Shown here one piece after another: positions 50,393 through 60,400 of a stretch of 64,000 nt of DNA. The notes under the pieces were generated by a model. The model was given only the letters and a program-made list of their open reading frames with translations, was not told the DNA's origin and made no database searches. Numbering within the stretch: position 1 is the first letter of the stretch; every line of letters begins with the position of its first letter. The DNA comes from Zongyangia gallinarum (GTDB lineage: Bacteria; Bacillota; Clostridia; Oscillospirales; Ruminococcaceae), in the NCBI GenBank assembly GCA_904419315.1, contig CAJFQY010000007.1, positions 1 through 64,000 of the forward strand, in the 5' to 3' direction. Made by a program: the position numbers and the translations under genes.

Positions 50393-53011
50393 ATGGCTGA
50401 GAAAAAAACGTCACGGGAAAATCTGCAAGTTGACGTAAAACAAATGATTGACCAACTAGTTGCCAAAGCGAATGTCGCTCTTGAACAGTATATGCAGATG
50501 GACCAGGAGCAGGTGGATGAAGCGGTCCACGCTATGGCTTTGGCGGGATTGGATCATCACCAGGAATTAGCGAAGCTGGCGGTTGACGAGACCGGACGCG
50601 GTGTATTCGAGGACAAGGTCATCAAAAATATTTTTTCTACCGAGTATATCTGGCATGACATAAAGTACCAGAAAACGGTGGGCATTGTTGATGAAAATGA
50701 AATGGAAGGTTATGTGGAGGTAGCGGAGCCTGTAGGCGTTGTTGCTGGAGTCACACCGGTGACCAATCCCACTTCCACAACGATGTTCAAATCCTTAATC
50801 TGTGCAAAAACCCGTAACCCGATTATTTTTGGATTTCATCCCTCTGCACAGAAGTGCTCTGTTGCGGCCGCAAAGGTACTCCGTGATGCGGCAGTGGCGC
50901 ATGGCGCCCCTGAAAACTGCATACAGTGGATTGAGTTTCCCTCCATTGAGGCAACCAACGCGCTGATGAATCATCCGGGAGTTTCCATGATCTTGGCTAC
51001 TGGTGGTGCTGGCATGGTAAAAAGTGCCTATTCCGCAGGAAAACCGGCCTTAGGTGTTGGACCTGGAAATGTTCCCTGCTACATTGAAAAATCTGTGGAT
51101 GTTGCTCGGGCCTGTAATGATTTAATTCTATCCAAAACATTTGATAATGGAATGATCTGTGCTTCTGAGCAAGCGGCCATTGTAGATGAAGAGATCGCTC
51201 CTGCGTTTGAGAAGATCATGACCTATTACGATTGCTACTTTCTTAATCCAGAAGAGACCAAGAAAGTAAGTGATTTTGTGATTAATTCTGAGAAAGGCGC
51301 CGTGAATCCCGTAGTGGTTGGAAAACCCGCCTGGTGGATTGCGGAACAGGCCGGAGTGAAGGTCCCGGAGAAAACCAAGATCCTGTTGGCCCGACTGGAG
51401 GATGTGGGACCCGATTATCCCCTTTCCAGAGAAAAGCTTTCTCCAGTGTTGGCATATTTTGTGGTCAAAAACAGCGAAGAGGGTTTTGCGATGGCCAAGA
51501 AGATGCTGGAATTTGGCGGTTTAGGCCATTCTGCTGTCATCCACTCCAATGATCCTGCGCTGTGCAAACGCTACGGTGAAGAGATGAAGGTGGGACGTGT
51601 TATCACCAACTCTCCCTCTTCCCAGGGCGCCATCGGCGATATCTATAACACCAATACCCCGTCTTTGACCCTGGGATGCGGCTCTTTCGGAAGGAACTCT
51701 ACCACCTCCAACGTTTCCTCTGTCAATTTGATCAACAAAAAGCGCGTTGCCAAGAGGAGAGTGAATATGCAGTGGTTTAAAATTCCACCCAAGATTTACT
51801 TTGAGAACGATTCTATCCAGTATCTCGAAAAGATGCCCAATATCTCCAGAGCGTTCATTGTCACCGATCCGATGATGGTGAAGCTGGGGAATGTGGATAA
51901 AATACTCTATTATCTCCGCAAACGGACAGAGTACTGCCATGCGGAAATATTCTCTGAAGTTGAGCCGGATCCCTCTGTGGAGACCATTATGCGCGGTGTT
52001 GCTGCAATGAACAGCTTCCAACCCGATGTCATCATTGCTCTCGGAGGCGGATCCGCCATGGATGCTGCCAAAGGCATGTGGCTGTTCTATGAACACCCAG
52101 AAACGGACTTTGGTGGGCTGAGGCTGAAATTCCTGGATATCCGGAAGAGAACCTATCACTTTCCGAAATTGGGAGAGAAAGCGCAGCTGGTCTGCATCCC
52201 CACCACCTCCGGTACCGGATCCGAGGTCACCTCTTTTTCTGTTATCACCGACAAACAGAATGGCAACATTAAATATCCATTGGCTGACTATGAGCTGACC
52301 CCGGATGTGGCGATCATCGACCCCCAGTTTGTCATGAGCCTTCCCAAATCTGCAACAGCAGATACCGGTTTGGACGTTTTGACCCATGCACTGGAAGCTT
52401 ATGTCTCCGTTCTCGCTTCGGATTATACTGACGGTTTGGCATTGCAGGCTATTGAGATGGTCTTCCAGTACCTGCCCAGGGCGTATAAGAACGGCGCTAC
52501 CGATTTTGAGGCAAGGGAGAAAATGCACAACGCTTCCTGTATTGCGGGACTTGCCTTTACCAACGCCTTTTTGGGACTGAACCACTCCATGGCCCACAAG
52601 CTAGGCGGGGAATATCATATTCCTCACGGCCGTGCCAATGCAGTGCTCTTGCCCTATGTCATCGCTTACAATGCCAGCAAGCCTACCAAGTTCGCTACCT
52701 GGCCCAAATATGGAAAGTTTGTTGCTGACAAAAAATATGCCAGAGTCGCGAGATTCCTTGGCTTGCCCTGCGGTACTACCGAAGAGGGAGTAGAGAGCCT
52801 GATCAAAGCGGTAAAGGATCTCATTGCTGAGCTGAATATACCCAGCTGCATCAAGGATTGTGGTGTTGATGAAAAGATTTTTATGGCCGGGGTAGAAAAA
52901 CTCTCTTACCGTGCCTTTGAGGACCAGTGCACCACCACCAATCCGAGATATCCTCTGGTCAAAGAAATCGAGTCGATCTACAAGCAGGCCTACTATGGCG
53001 ATGTAAAATAA
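50393..53011 (+). CDS. adhE: Bifunctional acetaldehyde-CoA/alcohol dehydrogenase AdhE
   Basis: 872-residue fermentative enzyme that reduces acetyl-CoA to acetaldehyde and then ethanol, recycling NADH. N-terminal ALDH half with catalytic Cys256 (DNGMICASEQ); C-terminal iron-type ADH half with GGGSAMDAAKG, TSGTGSEVT and the metal site in DVLTHALEAYVS and NHSMAHKLGGEYHIPHGRANA. Such AdhE proteins form spirosome filaments. AGGAGG precedes ATG. Its promoter carries a Rex-type dyad, so induction by high NADH/NAD is expected. Single-gene transcript. Confidence 0.97.
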   Translation: MAEKKTSRENLQVDVKQMIDQLVAKANVALEQYMQMDQEQVDEAVHAMALAGLDHHQELAKLAVDETGRGVFEDKVIKNIFSTEYIWHDIKYQKTVGIVDENEMEGYVEVAEPVGVVAGVTPVTNPTSTTMFKSLICAKTRNPIIFGFHPSAQKCSVAAAKVLRDAAVAHGAPENCIQWIEFPSIEATNALMNHPGVSMILATGGAGMVKSAYSAGKPALGVGPGNVPCYIEKSVDVARACNDLILSKTFDNGMICASEQAAIVDEEIAPAFEKIMTYYDCYFLNPEETKKVSDFVINSEKGAVNPVVVGKPAWWIAEQAGVKVPEKTKILLARLEDVGPDYPLSREKLSPVLAYFVVKNSEEGFAMAKKMLEFGGLGHSAVIHSNDPALCKRYGEEMKVGRVITNSPSSQGAIGDIYNTNTPSLTLGCGSFGRNSTTSNVSSVNLINKKRVAKRRVNMQWFKIPPKIYFENDSIQYLEKMPNISRAFIVTDPMMVKLGNVDKILYYLRKRTEYCHAEIFSEVEPDPSVETIMRGVAAMNSFQPDVIIALGGGSAMDAAKGMWLFYEHPETDFGGLRLKFLDIRKRTYHFPKLGEKAQLVCIPTTSGTGSEVTSFSVITDKQNGNIKYPLADYELTPDVAIIDPQFVMSLPKSATADTGLDVLTHALEAYVSVLASDYTDGLALQAIEMVFQYLPRAYKNGATDFEAREKMHNASCIAGLAFTNAFLGLNHSMAHKLGGEYHIPHGRANAVLLPYVIAYNASKPTKFATWPKYGKFVADKKYARVARFLGLPCGTTEEGVESLIKAVKDLIAELNIPSCIKDCGVDEKIFMAGVEKLSYRAFEDQCTTTNPRYPLVKEIESIYKQAYYGDVK

Positions 53012-53041
53012 CTGAAAATTTGCCCCAAATAGATTTACAGA

Positions 53042-53082
53042 CAAGGAAAGGCTGTCTTCATTCGGAGACGGCCTTTCCTTAT
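53042..53082 (+). terminator. Terminator of adhE
   Basis: Fifteen-base stem with one G-T pair (AAGGAAAGGC... with ...GCCTTTCCTT) 30 bases after the stop. Confidence 0.8.
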
Positions 53083-53237
53083 TTGATTGACCGATCACTG
53101 TCGCAAAAAGGGCAATTCATTTCTGATCCCCCCATAACAGCTATTTTACTATCGAGGAAATAGTTCCAAGAAGCTTTAGAGGCGTACTATTTCGCGCTAG
53201 GAAAGCATATGTTGTGTCAGAGAAAAGGGGGCGGCAG

Positions 53238-53390
53238 ATGAAACAGAGAAAACGGATAATGACCCGGATAGCCACAGTGTTGTTAGGATTGCTGCTGATT
53301 TTCCTAGGAATCCTATGTTACCCAAGGGAAAATCGGTCTGAAAGGTTACAGCCACCAACCGAAAAGAATATCCTTATCATCCGAGAATAA
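53238..53390 (+). CDS. Small membrane peptide (50 aa)
   Basis: Short gene between adhE and the AGCS symporter, encoding a basic start (MKQRKRIMTR), one hydrophobic helix (IATVLLGLLLIFLGILCY) and a polar tail. AAAGGGGGCGG lies 3-8 bases upstream and a strong terminator follows at the stop. No family recognised; presence of both signals argues that it is real. Confidence 0.5.
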   Translation: MKQRKRIMTRIATVLLGLLLIFLGILCYPRENRSERLQPPTEKNILIIRE

Positions 53391-53432
53391 CAAAGCAGCG
53401 GAAGCAACTAAGCTTCCGCCGCTTTGTTATTT
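53389..53432. terminator. Bidirectional terminator before the AGCS gene
   Basis: Inverted repeat AACAAAGC..GGAAGC / GCTTCC..GCTTTGTT with A and T flanks; overlaps the stop codons of both convergent genes. Confidence 0.8.
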
Positions 53433-54815
53433 TTTTATGAGCACACTGGAAGGGTCCCGAATATAGTCTTTTGTCATCTTGATGACCACCCCGCTGAGAC
53501 CGATCAGGCCGATCAGGTTGGGAATCGCCATCAGCCCATTGAGGGTATCGGAGATATCCCAGGCCAGATCAATTTTCATGGTAGCGCCTACAACGGTCAA
53601 AAAGATAAAGACGGTACGGTAAATGAGTACCGGAGAAGAACTCTTTTTACACAGGTAGTCGACACTATGCTCCCCATACATGCACCATCCCAAGAGGGCA
53701 GAGATGGCGAACAACGCAGTAGCAATGGAAATAAAGTACCCTCCAAATTTTCCAAAAGCCTGGGAAAATGCAGCGGCAGCCATGGCTGTATCGGGAATGG
53801 TGCTGTTCCATACACCTGAGGATAGAAGGACAAGAGCAGTCATGGTGCAGACCACGATGGTATCCACAAAGACTTCGAACATCCCCCAGAATCCTTGTTC
53901 CACAGGGTTATCGGTATCCGCTAGCGCGTGGGCGATGGGAGCGCTGCCAAGTCCTGCCTCATTGGTGAAAACACCCCTGGCGAAGCCATAACGCATGGCT
54001 TGGGCGACAGTAAATCCGATGATGCCGCCGGCAGCTGATTCAGGATGAAAAGCCCCCTGAAGGATCAGAGCAAAAGCATGGGGAATTTCAGACCAGTTTA
54101 GGATGATGACCACCGAGGTTCCAAGGATATAAAAGATAGACATGATGGGAACAAGAGCCGAGGTAACCTTGGTAATCCGCTTGACCCCGCCCAAAATGAC
54201 AGCGGCGGTAATCGTGGCGACAGCCACGCCAGAAATCCAGGGAGGAATATGAAAGGACGCCTCTAGGGCACCGGAGATAGCGTTGGATTGGGTCATATTG
54301 CCGATACCAAAGGAGGCGAGGGCACAAAGGGCCGAAAAGATACAGGCCAGCCACTTCATATGCAACCCTTTTTCTATGTAAAGCATAGGGCCGCCGTAAT
54401 ATCGCCCATTTTCATCTGTACTACGGAATCGGACGGCCAAAGCCACCTCCGCATACTTGGTCATCATACCAAAAAAGGCGCTGATCCACATCCAAAAAAC
54501 AGCGCCAGGGCCGCCAAGAGAAATAGCAGTGGCAATCCCTACAATATTTCCCACCCCGATGGTCCCGGCCAGGGCAGTGGACATAGCTTGAAAGGGGGTG
54601 ATCTTTTGGCCGGTTGGTTTTGAAGGCCGTCTAGCAAAAAGAGAGCCTACCGTACATCGGACCATTCGTCCAAATCTGGTCAGATGAAAGAATTTGGTCC
54701 GAAGAGAAAGATAAACGCCGGTTCCCAAAAGAAGCACCAGCATAAACGGTCCCCAGACAAAACTGTTTACTTGACCGTTGAGGGCGGTCAATGCCGTCAT
54801 CAGCTGATCTACCAT
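53427..54815 (-). CDS. Alanine/glycine:cation symporter family protein (AGCS)
   Basis: Sodium- or proton-coupled amino-acid transporter of 462 residues with about ten membrane segments. AGCS signatures: AMSTALAGTIGVGNIVGIATAISLGGPGAVFWMW, GGPMLYIEKGL, VFTNEAGLGSAPIAHALA. Start chosen at ATG 54815, 8 bases after AAAGGTGG; a GTG at 54827 overlaps that ribosome site. Substrate is probably alanine or glycine by family. Monocistronic. Confidence 0.92.
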   Translation of the reverse strand: MVDQLMTALTALNGQVNSFVWGPFMLVLLLGTGVYLSLRTKFFHLTRFGRMVRCTVGSLFARRPSKPTGQKITPFQAMSTALAGTIGVGNIVGIATAISLGGPGAVFWMWISAFFGMMTKYAEVALAVRFRSTDENGRYYGGPMLYIEKGLHMKWLACIFSALCALASFGIGNMTQSNAISGALEASFHIPPWISGVAVATITAAVILGGVKRITKVTSALVPIMSIFYILGTSVVIILNWSEIPHAFALILQGAFHPESAAGGIIGFTVAQAMRYGFARGVFTNEAGLGSAPIAHALADTDNPVEQGFWGMFEVFVDTIVVCTMTALVLLSSGVWNSTIPDTAMAAAAFSQAFGKFGGYFISIATALFAISALLGWCMYGEHSVDYLCKKSSSPVLIYRTVFIFLTVVGATMKIDLAWDISDTLNGLMAIPNLIGLIGLSGVVIKMTKDYIRDPSSVLIKK

Positions 54816-54954
54816 GGAAAGATCCACCTTTCTGCTTTGCGTTTCCCGAACTATGGGGATAGGAGTTCTTCACTACCCTACATATATATGGAAGAAGCCG
54901 ATACAGATATGTATAAACCCAAAGCAGAGTGGCGTAGGAGAAAATCAGACTAAA

Positions 54955-54993
54955 TAAAAAAGCCATATGGACACACTTGCCACATGGCTTTTT
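54955..54993 (-). terminator. Terminator of the DUF6506 gene
   Basis: Imperfect stem (AAAAAGCCAT.TGG with CCA.ATGGCTTTTT) at the end of the leftward gene, upstream of the AGCS start. Confidence 0.7.
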
Positions 54994-55000
54994 GCAAAAC

Positions 55001-55306
55001 TTATTTACCGAAAAAGGCGTCGAACAGGTCATCCTGTTCCGAGAAGTGGGTCACATAACCAATGGGAATCTGGTTATCGGTCAGCTCAATGAGTTTTTTG
55101 CATTTTTCAGGTCCAAATGCGCCACACAGTTCAATAGCCCCCACATCCTTGTTCTGAACAAGGTCTTTGACCATCTCGCAGGCTTCATCAAAATCTCGAA
55201 CACCACAGAGAATGGTGTTGCGTTTTGAAGTTACAAAGGTTGCTTTGTGCTCCTCAGGATTATAGTGAGGTCCCATCACCAGAAATGCAAGATGTTTTTG
55301 TGCCAT
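55001..55306 (-). CDS. DUF6506 family protein
   Basis: 101-residue protein I assign to DUF6506. Core: LAFLVMGPHYNPEEHKATFVTSKRNTILCGVRDFDEACEMVKDLV and DVGAIELCGAFGPEKCKKLIELTDNQIPIGYVTHF. The IELCGAFG motif is the most conserved part. GGAAGA precedes the ATG. Reaction unknown. It is 43 bases after the hydroxyacid dehydrogenase gene, in the same direction, possibly in one transcript with it. Confidence 0.8.
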   Translation of the reverse strand: MAQKHLAFLVMGPHYNPEEHKATFVTSKRNTILCGVRDFDEACEMVKDLVQNKDVGAIELCGAFGPEKCKKLIELTDNQIPIGYVTHFSEQDDLFDAFFGK

Positions 55307-55349
55307 ATGATCTCTTCCTTTCTCCGTTTTCTTTTATCATACCACCAAG

Positions 55350-56249
55350 TCAACGGGAAGACGTACCAAAAAATGATTCAATATTTTGGATGACTTTTTT
55401 CCCTAACCGTCGCGTTGTCTGAATGGACGCCCCGGAGGACTTGCCTACGCAGGAAACATTGGGAAGCTCTCGTAAAGAGGGGTCCCCCAATGCAAGTTCG
55501 GTATCGCATAAAAAATAATTATCAGGATAGGCTAGCCATTGGCTTAGAGCGGGAAGATCAAAGGATGGGCCAATGGACGTGTTGACGATAATTTTTCCGT
55601 TGCCAAAAAGGGAAAATTCCCGCTCATGCAGGAGAATCACATTTTTATTGAGACAGGTGCAGAGGATATCCACTTCCTGCAGCAGGGTATCCAGATCGCG
55701 GTACTGAAACCCTTCCTCTTCCATGTCTGGTTTGCGGGTGCGGCTATAATAGTACATGTCAGCGCCAAAATAACGGATGCCGCGGCCCACAAGGGAACCA
55801 CTGGTGCCCAGACCCAGAATTCCCACCTTCACTCCGGTCAGCTCGGTGGGATAGTCTTTCCATTGACGGGGCCCAAATCCGTGGAGCAACCGGACCAATT
55901 CGCTGATAACGTACTCCACCACACCTTCATCCCCATAATCTCGGACGCCCAATACAGTGATCCCGCGGCTCTGCGCAAAACGGATATCCACATTGGCGCT
56001 TTCGGGAGAATAGAGGCTGCAGCACATGCCGATGTATTGAATAGAGGGGCAAGCGGCGATGACCTGGGCATTGATCCTGCTGGTGTAAGAGAGAAGGACA
56101 CCGTCAGCATCCCCAATGCGGCGGATAATTTCTTGGTCATCAGTGGGAAGGTCGGGATAAAGCTGAACCTCCTTCGCCAGCTTCTGCAATTCCTTTTCGG
56201 AATGGGGATCCAAATGGATAGGTTCAATAGCAACAAGCTTACGGAACAT
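55350..56249 (-). CDS. D-2-hydroxyacid dehydrogenase-like protein lacking catalytic residues
   Basis: 299-residue NAD-binding protein of the D-isomer 2-hydroxyacid dehydrogenase fold. The dinucleotide loop GILGLGTSGSLVG is present. The family Arg (NTSRG motif) is replaced in VNTSIGPSFD, and the catalytic His of the usual PH motif is absent in VGKSSGAS. So it is unlikely to be a standard dehydrogenase; similar His-less members occur in Firmicutes. GGAGGT precedes ATG. It follows the frameshifted DeoR gene by 4 bases, an operon. Confidence 0.8.
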   Translation of the reverse strand: MFRKLVAIEPIHLDPHSEKELQKLAKEVQLYPDLPTDDQEIIRRIGDADGVLLSYTSRINAQVIAACPSIQYIGMCCSLYSPESANVDIRFAQSRGITVLGVRDYGDEGVVEYVISELVRLLHGFGPRQWKDYPTELTGVKVGILGLGTSGSLVGRGIRYFGADMYYYSRTRKPDMEEEGFQYRDLDTLLQEVDILCTCLNKNVILLHEREFSLFGNGKIIVNTSIGPSFDLPALSQWLAYPDNYFLCDTELALGDPSLRELPNVSCVGKSSGASIQTTRRLGKKVIQNIESFFGTSSR

Positions 56250-56253
56250 ACCT

Positions 56254-57026
56254 TTACCTCCTGTCCGGCGCTAGATAGACGTTAATTCCATTTTGTTTAT
56301 AGTACTGGATAAATCTGGCATCCGTAGAGGCGTTGACGATCACATTGTGGATACGGTCCAGGTTGCCAAAATGACGTTTGTTGAATTTACTTTTATCCAC
56401 GGTAAGGAAAAATTGTTTGGAGTTATCAAGAAGATAGTGATACAAGGGGAGATGGAGCCGGTTGACAATGGAATAGCCAGCGATGAGATCAACTCCATCA
56501 ATATTGATGAAAACTTTATCAAAATAAAAATTGCGCAACATATCAGTGGTGAATTCCCCGATGGTTTCGATAAAATTGTCTTGGATATTGACATCACCAC
56601 CCAGCAGGAGTATCTTAGCATTTTTGGATTGTGCTAGTTCCAAAACTGCGTCAATATTGGTAGTGACTATCGTGACACCCTTCCGGTTCTGGATATAGCG
56701 AGCGATTAGGGAACAGACCTTGCCAGCACCAAGAAAAATAGTATTGTGATCCTGGATGAGCTCCGCAGCTAGCCTAGCAATAGCATCCTTGTCGGCATAA
56801 ATTTCAGGAATTTCTTCGCCGTCCAGCCGAGAGATTGGCTTTTTTTCTGGAGGAATGTACTGGGCTCCACCGTATTTTTTCAGGATCTTTCCCTGCTGGT
56901 GCATCTGATTAAGATCTCGACGGATTGTCGCCAGGGAAGCGCCGGTAATTTCGCTTAGAACCTCGGTTGCTGCGGTATCATGTTTTTAGATAATTATAGA
57001 CCATTTTCCCGATCGACGGAAAACAA
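56254..57026 (-). pseudogene. DeoR/GlpR family transcriptional regulator, frameshifted in its N-terminus
   Basis: The ligand (DeoRC) domain and most of the helix-turn-helix are in one frame ending at 56254 (TGASLATIRRDLNQMHQQGKIL, KYGGA, TIFLGAGKVCSLIA, TTNIDAVLELA, LLGGDVN). The first 40 or so codons are spread over three frames: TTG at 57026 behind AGAGGG gives MFSVDRE, then MVYNYLK, then HDTAATEVLSE. Removing one A from each of two A runs (at 57004-57007 and about 56985-56989) restores a normal 256-residue DeoR protein. As it stands it would not be translated whole; an ATG at 56904 would make a protein without a full DNA-binding domain. Sequencing error is possible. Confidence 0.8.
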
Positions 57027-57453
57027 AACCATCCCTCTTTTCCGTGATTTAGTACAAAAGAATCAATGATGGAAAGTCCATTTTTTACTATTCTATCAGA
57101 GCGGTCAACTAAAATCAAGAAAGAAAAGCAACCTCAAAAAGGGAATCAATAATCGAAAACGATCACTTTAATTCCTGTGTTCTTCTGAAGCATTCAATGA
57201 GATAAAATTCTGACGAATTTAGATTTCATAAGTTAACCCATAGGGAGGACACTATCGGAGGAAAGCTTAAGAAAATCCCTATAACAAATGGAGATATCAG
57301 CGATCAGCACAAATCACTAAGGCAAAAACAAACAAAACAAACAAAAAATCTTCTTGTTTGTGAAAAAATATTGCCAATAATTTTTGACGATGATAAGATA
57401 GAATTAATCATTTACTTTTTTAAGTAAGGATCATGAAAAAGGAGGAAAAGAAA
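57027..57453. other. Divergent intergenic region: DeoR and GH32 promoters, possible operator
   Basis: Minus-strand promoter TTGATT (57113-57118), 17 bases, TAGAAT (57090-57095) for deoR. A short dyad ATCG-AAAA-CGAT (57155-57166) is like DeoR-family sites. Plus-strand TTGCCA (57371-57376), 17 bases, TAAGAT (57394-57399) may drive GH32. A run of CAAA repeats lies at 57322-57348. No gene seen. Confidence 0.5.
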
Positions 57454-60400
57454 TTGAGAAGGAGAGCAAAGAGAGGATTTTCCCTGTTGTTTGCCCTGGT
57501 TTTTGCTCTGATGAGCGTCGTTCCCGTGGGGATGACCATGGTCAGCGCTGCCGGACCGGTAGAGCTGGCTGGCTGGAGCGGGGACTTTTCCTTGGAGGAG
57601 GGGTCCTTACCCTCAACAATACGGGCCAAGGCAATAACTATGTGGCATCCTCCACACAATCAGGCGCTTTTGTCTTTGAGACGACCATGAGTTATCAGGA
57701 AGGCGCTACCGCCGACGCCGGGCTTCTCTTCGCCGCCCCGGCCCAGGAGATGGAGCCTGCGGCTGGCGGTTGGTATGGCGCCATGGTCAATAATGGCGAA
57801 GCCAGGGTCTTCTGTGAACGGGGGGCGGATACCCTTAACGTGGTGGCCCCTATCCCTAACAGCAGCGAGCTGGATTATGAAAACCTCCGGCTAAAGCTGA
57901 CGGTAGATGCGGCGAAAAATGTGGAGTTCTATGTCAACGACATGGAAAATCCTGTCATTTCCACCACAGCGCCTAATTTTGCCGGTGGTTATGTGGGCTT
58001 TGTCGGCTATAACCGCAGTGTCAAATACAGCGATTTTTCCTTTACTGACAATACCGATGCCCCGGTCCAGGGCGATTTTAACACCAACATCGAAGGTGAA
58101 TGGACGGCCTCCGGCGGTATCTGGATGGAGACGGAGGACGGCCTCCTGGCTAACAACGGGGGCACCGGTGACCAGTTTTATATGTCACAATTGAATGTAC
58201 CAGCTTCTGGCGCCTTTATCCTGGAAGGCGATATCCAGCTTTTGGAAGGTAATGCGGCGGGGCTGGTATTCGGCGTCAAGGACCCGGATAATCCCTATTC
58301 CTGCTGGTACTGCGTCAATGTGGACAAGAATATGCGCATTACCAAGCTTTTTAAGAACACGGGAACCGAAGTTTGGTCCATTCCCCGCAACCTGACAGAG
58401 GATGAGATGGAAAAGACCAATTTCCACTTCCGGGTCGAGGTGCTGGAAGGAGGCATGTTCAACTTCTATTTAGACGGGGAACTGGTGGGTTCCCGGCAGG
58501 AGACCGGTGATGTGTTTGAAGGCGGGTATATCGGTGTTATGAGCCACTTTGCCAAGGTGGTGTTCAATAATGTAGAGTATACCCCGGCCACCACCCCCAA
58601 GCTCACCGGCTTGGAGATTGAGGGCGCAGAGCTCAACGAGGAGTTTTCCCCCTCCCTTTACACTTACACGGCAGAGGTCCCCTATACGGTGGAAAGCGTA
58701 CAGGTCAAAGCTTCTGCAGAGGCCGGCTATAGTCTGTCTATCAACGATGAGGCGGCTGTAGCCGGGGAATTTAAAGAAGTGGCACTGGAATCCGGATACA
58801 ATGATATCCTGGTCAAGCTGACAGATGAAGAGACCGGAATTTCTAACATTACCACCATCCAGATCAAAAAGGCTTCTGATCCGGCTACTGCTTTCCAGGA
58901 GCAGTTCCGCCCCCAGTTCCACTTCACTCCGGAATATAACTGGATCAATGACCCCAACGGCTTAATGTACAATGCCAGCACCGGGGAATACCACATGTAC
59001 TTCCAGCACAACCCCTATGACAAGGTGTGGGGGAATATGAGCTGGGGCCATGCGGTTTCCAAAGATCTGATTACCTGGACGGAGATGCCGGTGACCATGA
59101 CCCCGGACGAGCTGGGGGCCATTTTCTCTGGCTGCGGCGTCATTGATAGGAACAATACCAGCGGACTCTTTGACGAGAGCACCCCGCCGGATGAGCGGAT
59201 GGTGGCGATTTTTACCCACAGCGGCGGGGACACCACCTATGGCAACGAAAAACAATCCTTAGCTTATTCTCTGGACAATGGCCGGACCTGGATCAAATAT
59301 AGCGGCAACCCGGTTTTGCGCAACGAGGGGAATAAATATGGCGGCGGCTTCCGGGATCCCCAGGTCTGGTGGCAGGAGGATGACGATTATGAGGCAGGCG
59401 GTGTCTGGCTGATGATTGTGGCCGGCGGCGACGGCCAGATCTTCTCCTCCTCCGACCTGATCCACTGGACAAAGGAAAGCGACCTATACTATGAAAACGG
59501 CGCTAGGATCTCTTCTGAGTGCCCGGGCTTATACCCCCTGACTGTTGAGGGTACTGGAGAAACCAAGTGGGTCTACAACGGCTCCGGCAAATGGTATGTG
59601 GTAGGTGACCTAGTCAAAGAAGGTGGGAAATATACCTTTAAGGCCCTGACTGGACAGATCACTTACAATGGCGGACCGGATATGTACGCCACCATGAAGT
59701 GGTTCAACGACCCCAAAGGACGCACCCTGCTGACCAGCTGGATGCAGGAAACCGCCATGGATGGCAAGGATTGGACAGGCGCCCAGTCCCTGCCTCTGGT
59801 GACCGGACTCAAGCTGATTAACGGCGAATACCGTCTGACCTCCTATGCCCCGGAGGAGATCAATGCCTATCGTTCTGAGAATCCTTTTTATGAGGTAGAT
59901 AATCTGAAAGTCGGCGCCGACGATGAAAATATTCTCCAAGGCTTAGCCGGACAGAAATTTGATATTGAGGCAACCATTACCCCCGAAACAGCCACCGAGT
60001 TTGGTTTCAACCTGAGAAAAGGCGGAGACAACCAGCTGACTGTGAAGTACAACGCAGAGTCTGACCTGCTTTATGTAGATAAGAGCCAGACGGGCAATTG
60101 GGGTAAAAATGAAGTTTGCTCTTATCAGCTGTATCCCACAGCGGATGGAAAGATTAAGCTGCGTATCCTGGTGGACTGGTCTATCATTGACGTATTCGGC
60201 AATGATGGCGAAGCGGCTATCGACACCATCTTCTACACCTCCCTGGACAATGCGGGAATGGAATTCTTCACCAATGGCGATTTGACCATTGATTCCCTGA
60301 AGATCTGGGATATGAAGTCCATGTATCGGGACGATTTGACTTCATCCGATGGGAATCCAACTTCTCTGCTTGTTTCTGCTCCTGGTACCGTGGGCGTCAA

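Noticed and set aside
51521..52597. 358-codon minus-strand open frame inside adhE
   Set aside because: Long only because of codon bias of adhE on the other strand; composition is not like a real protein family.
57320..57350. CAAA-rich tract before the second GH32 gene as a satellite repeat
   Set aside because: Too short and irregular; low-complexity AT-rich leader is enough to explain it.
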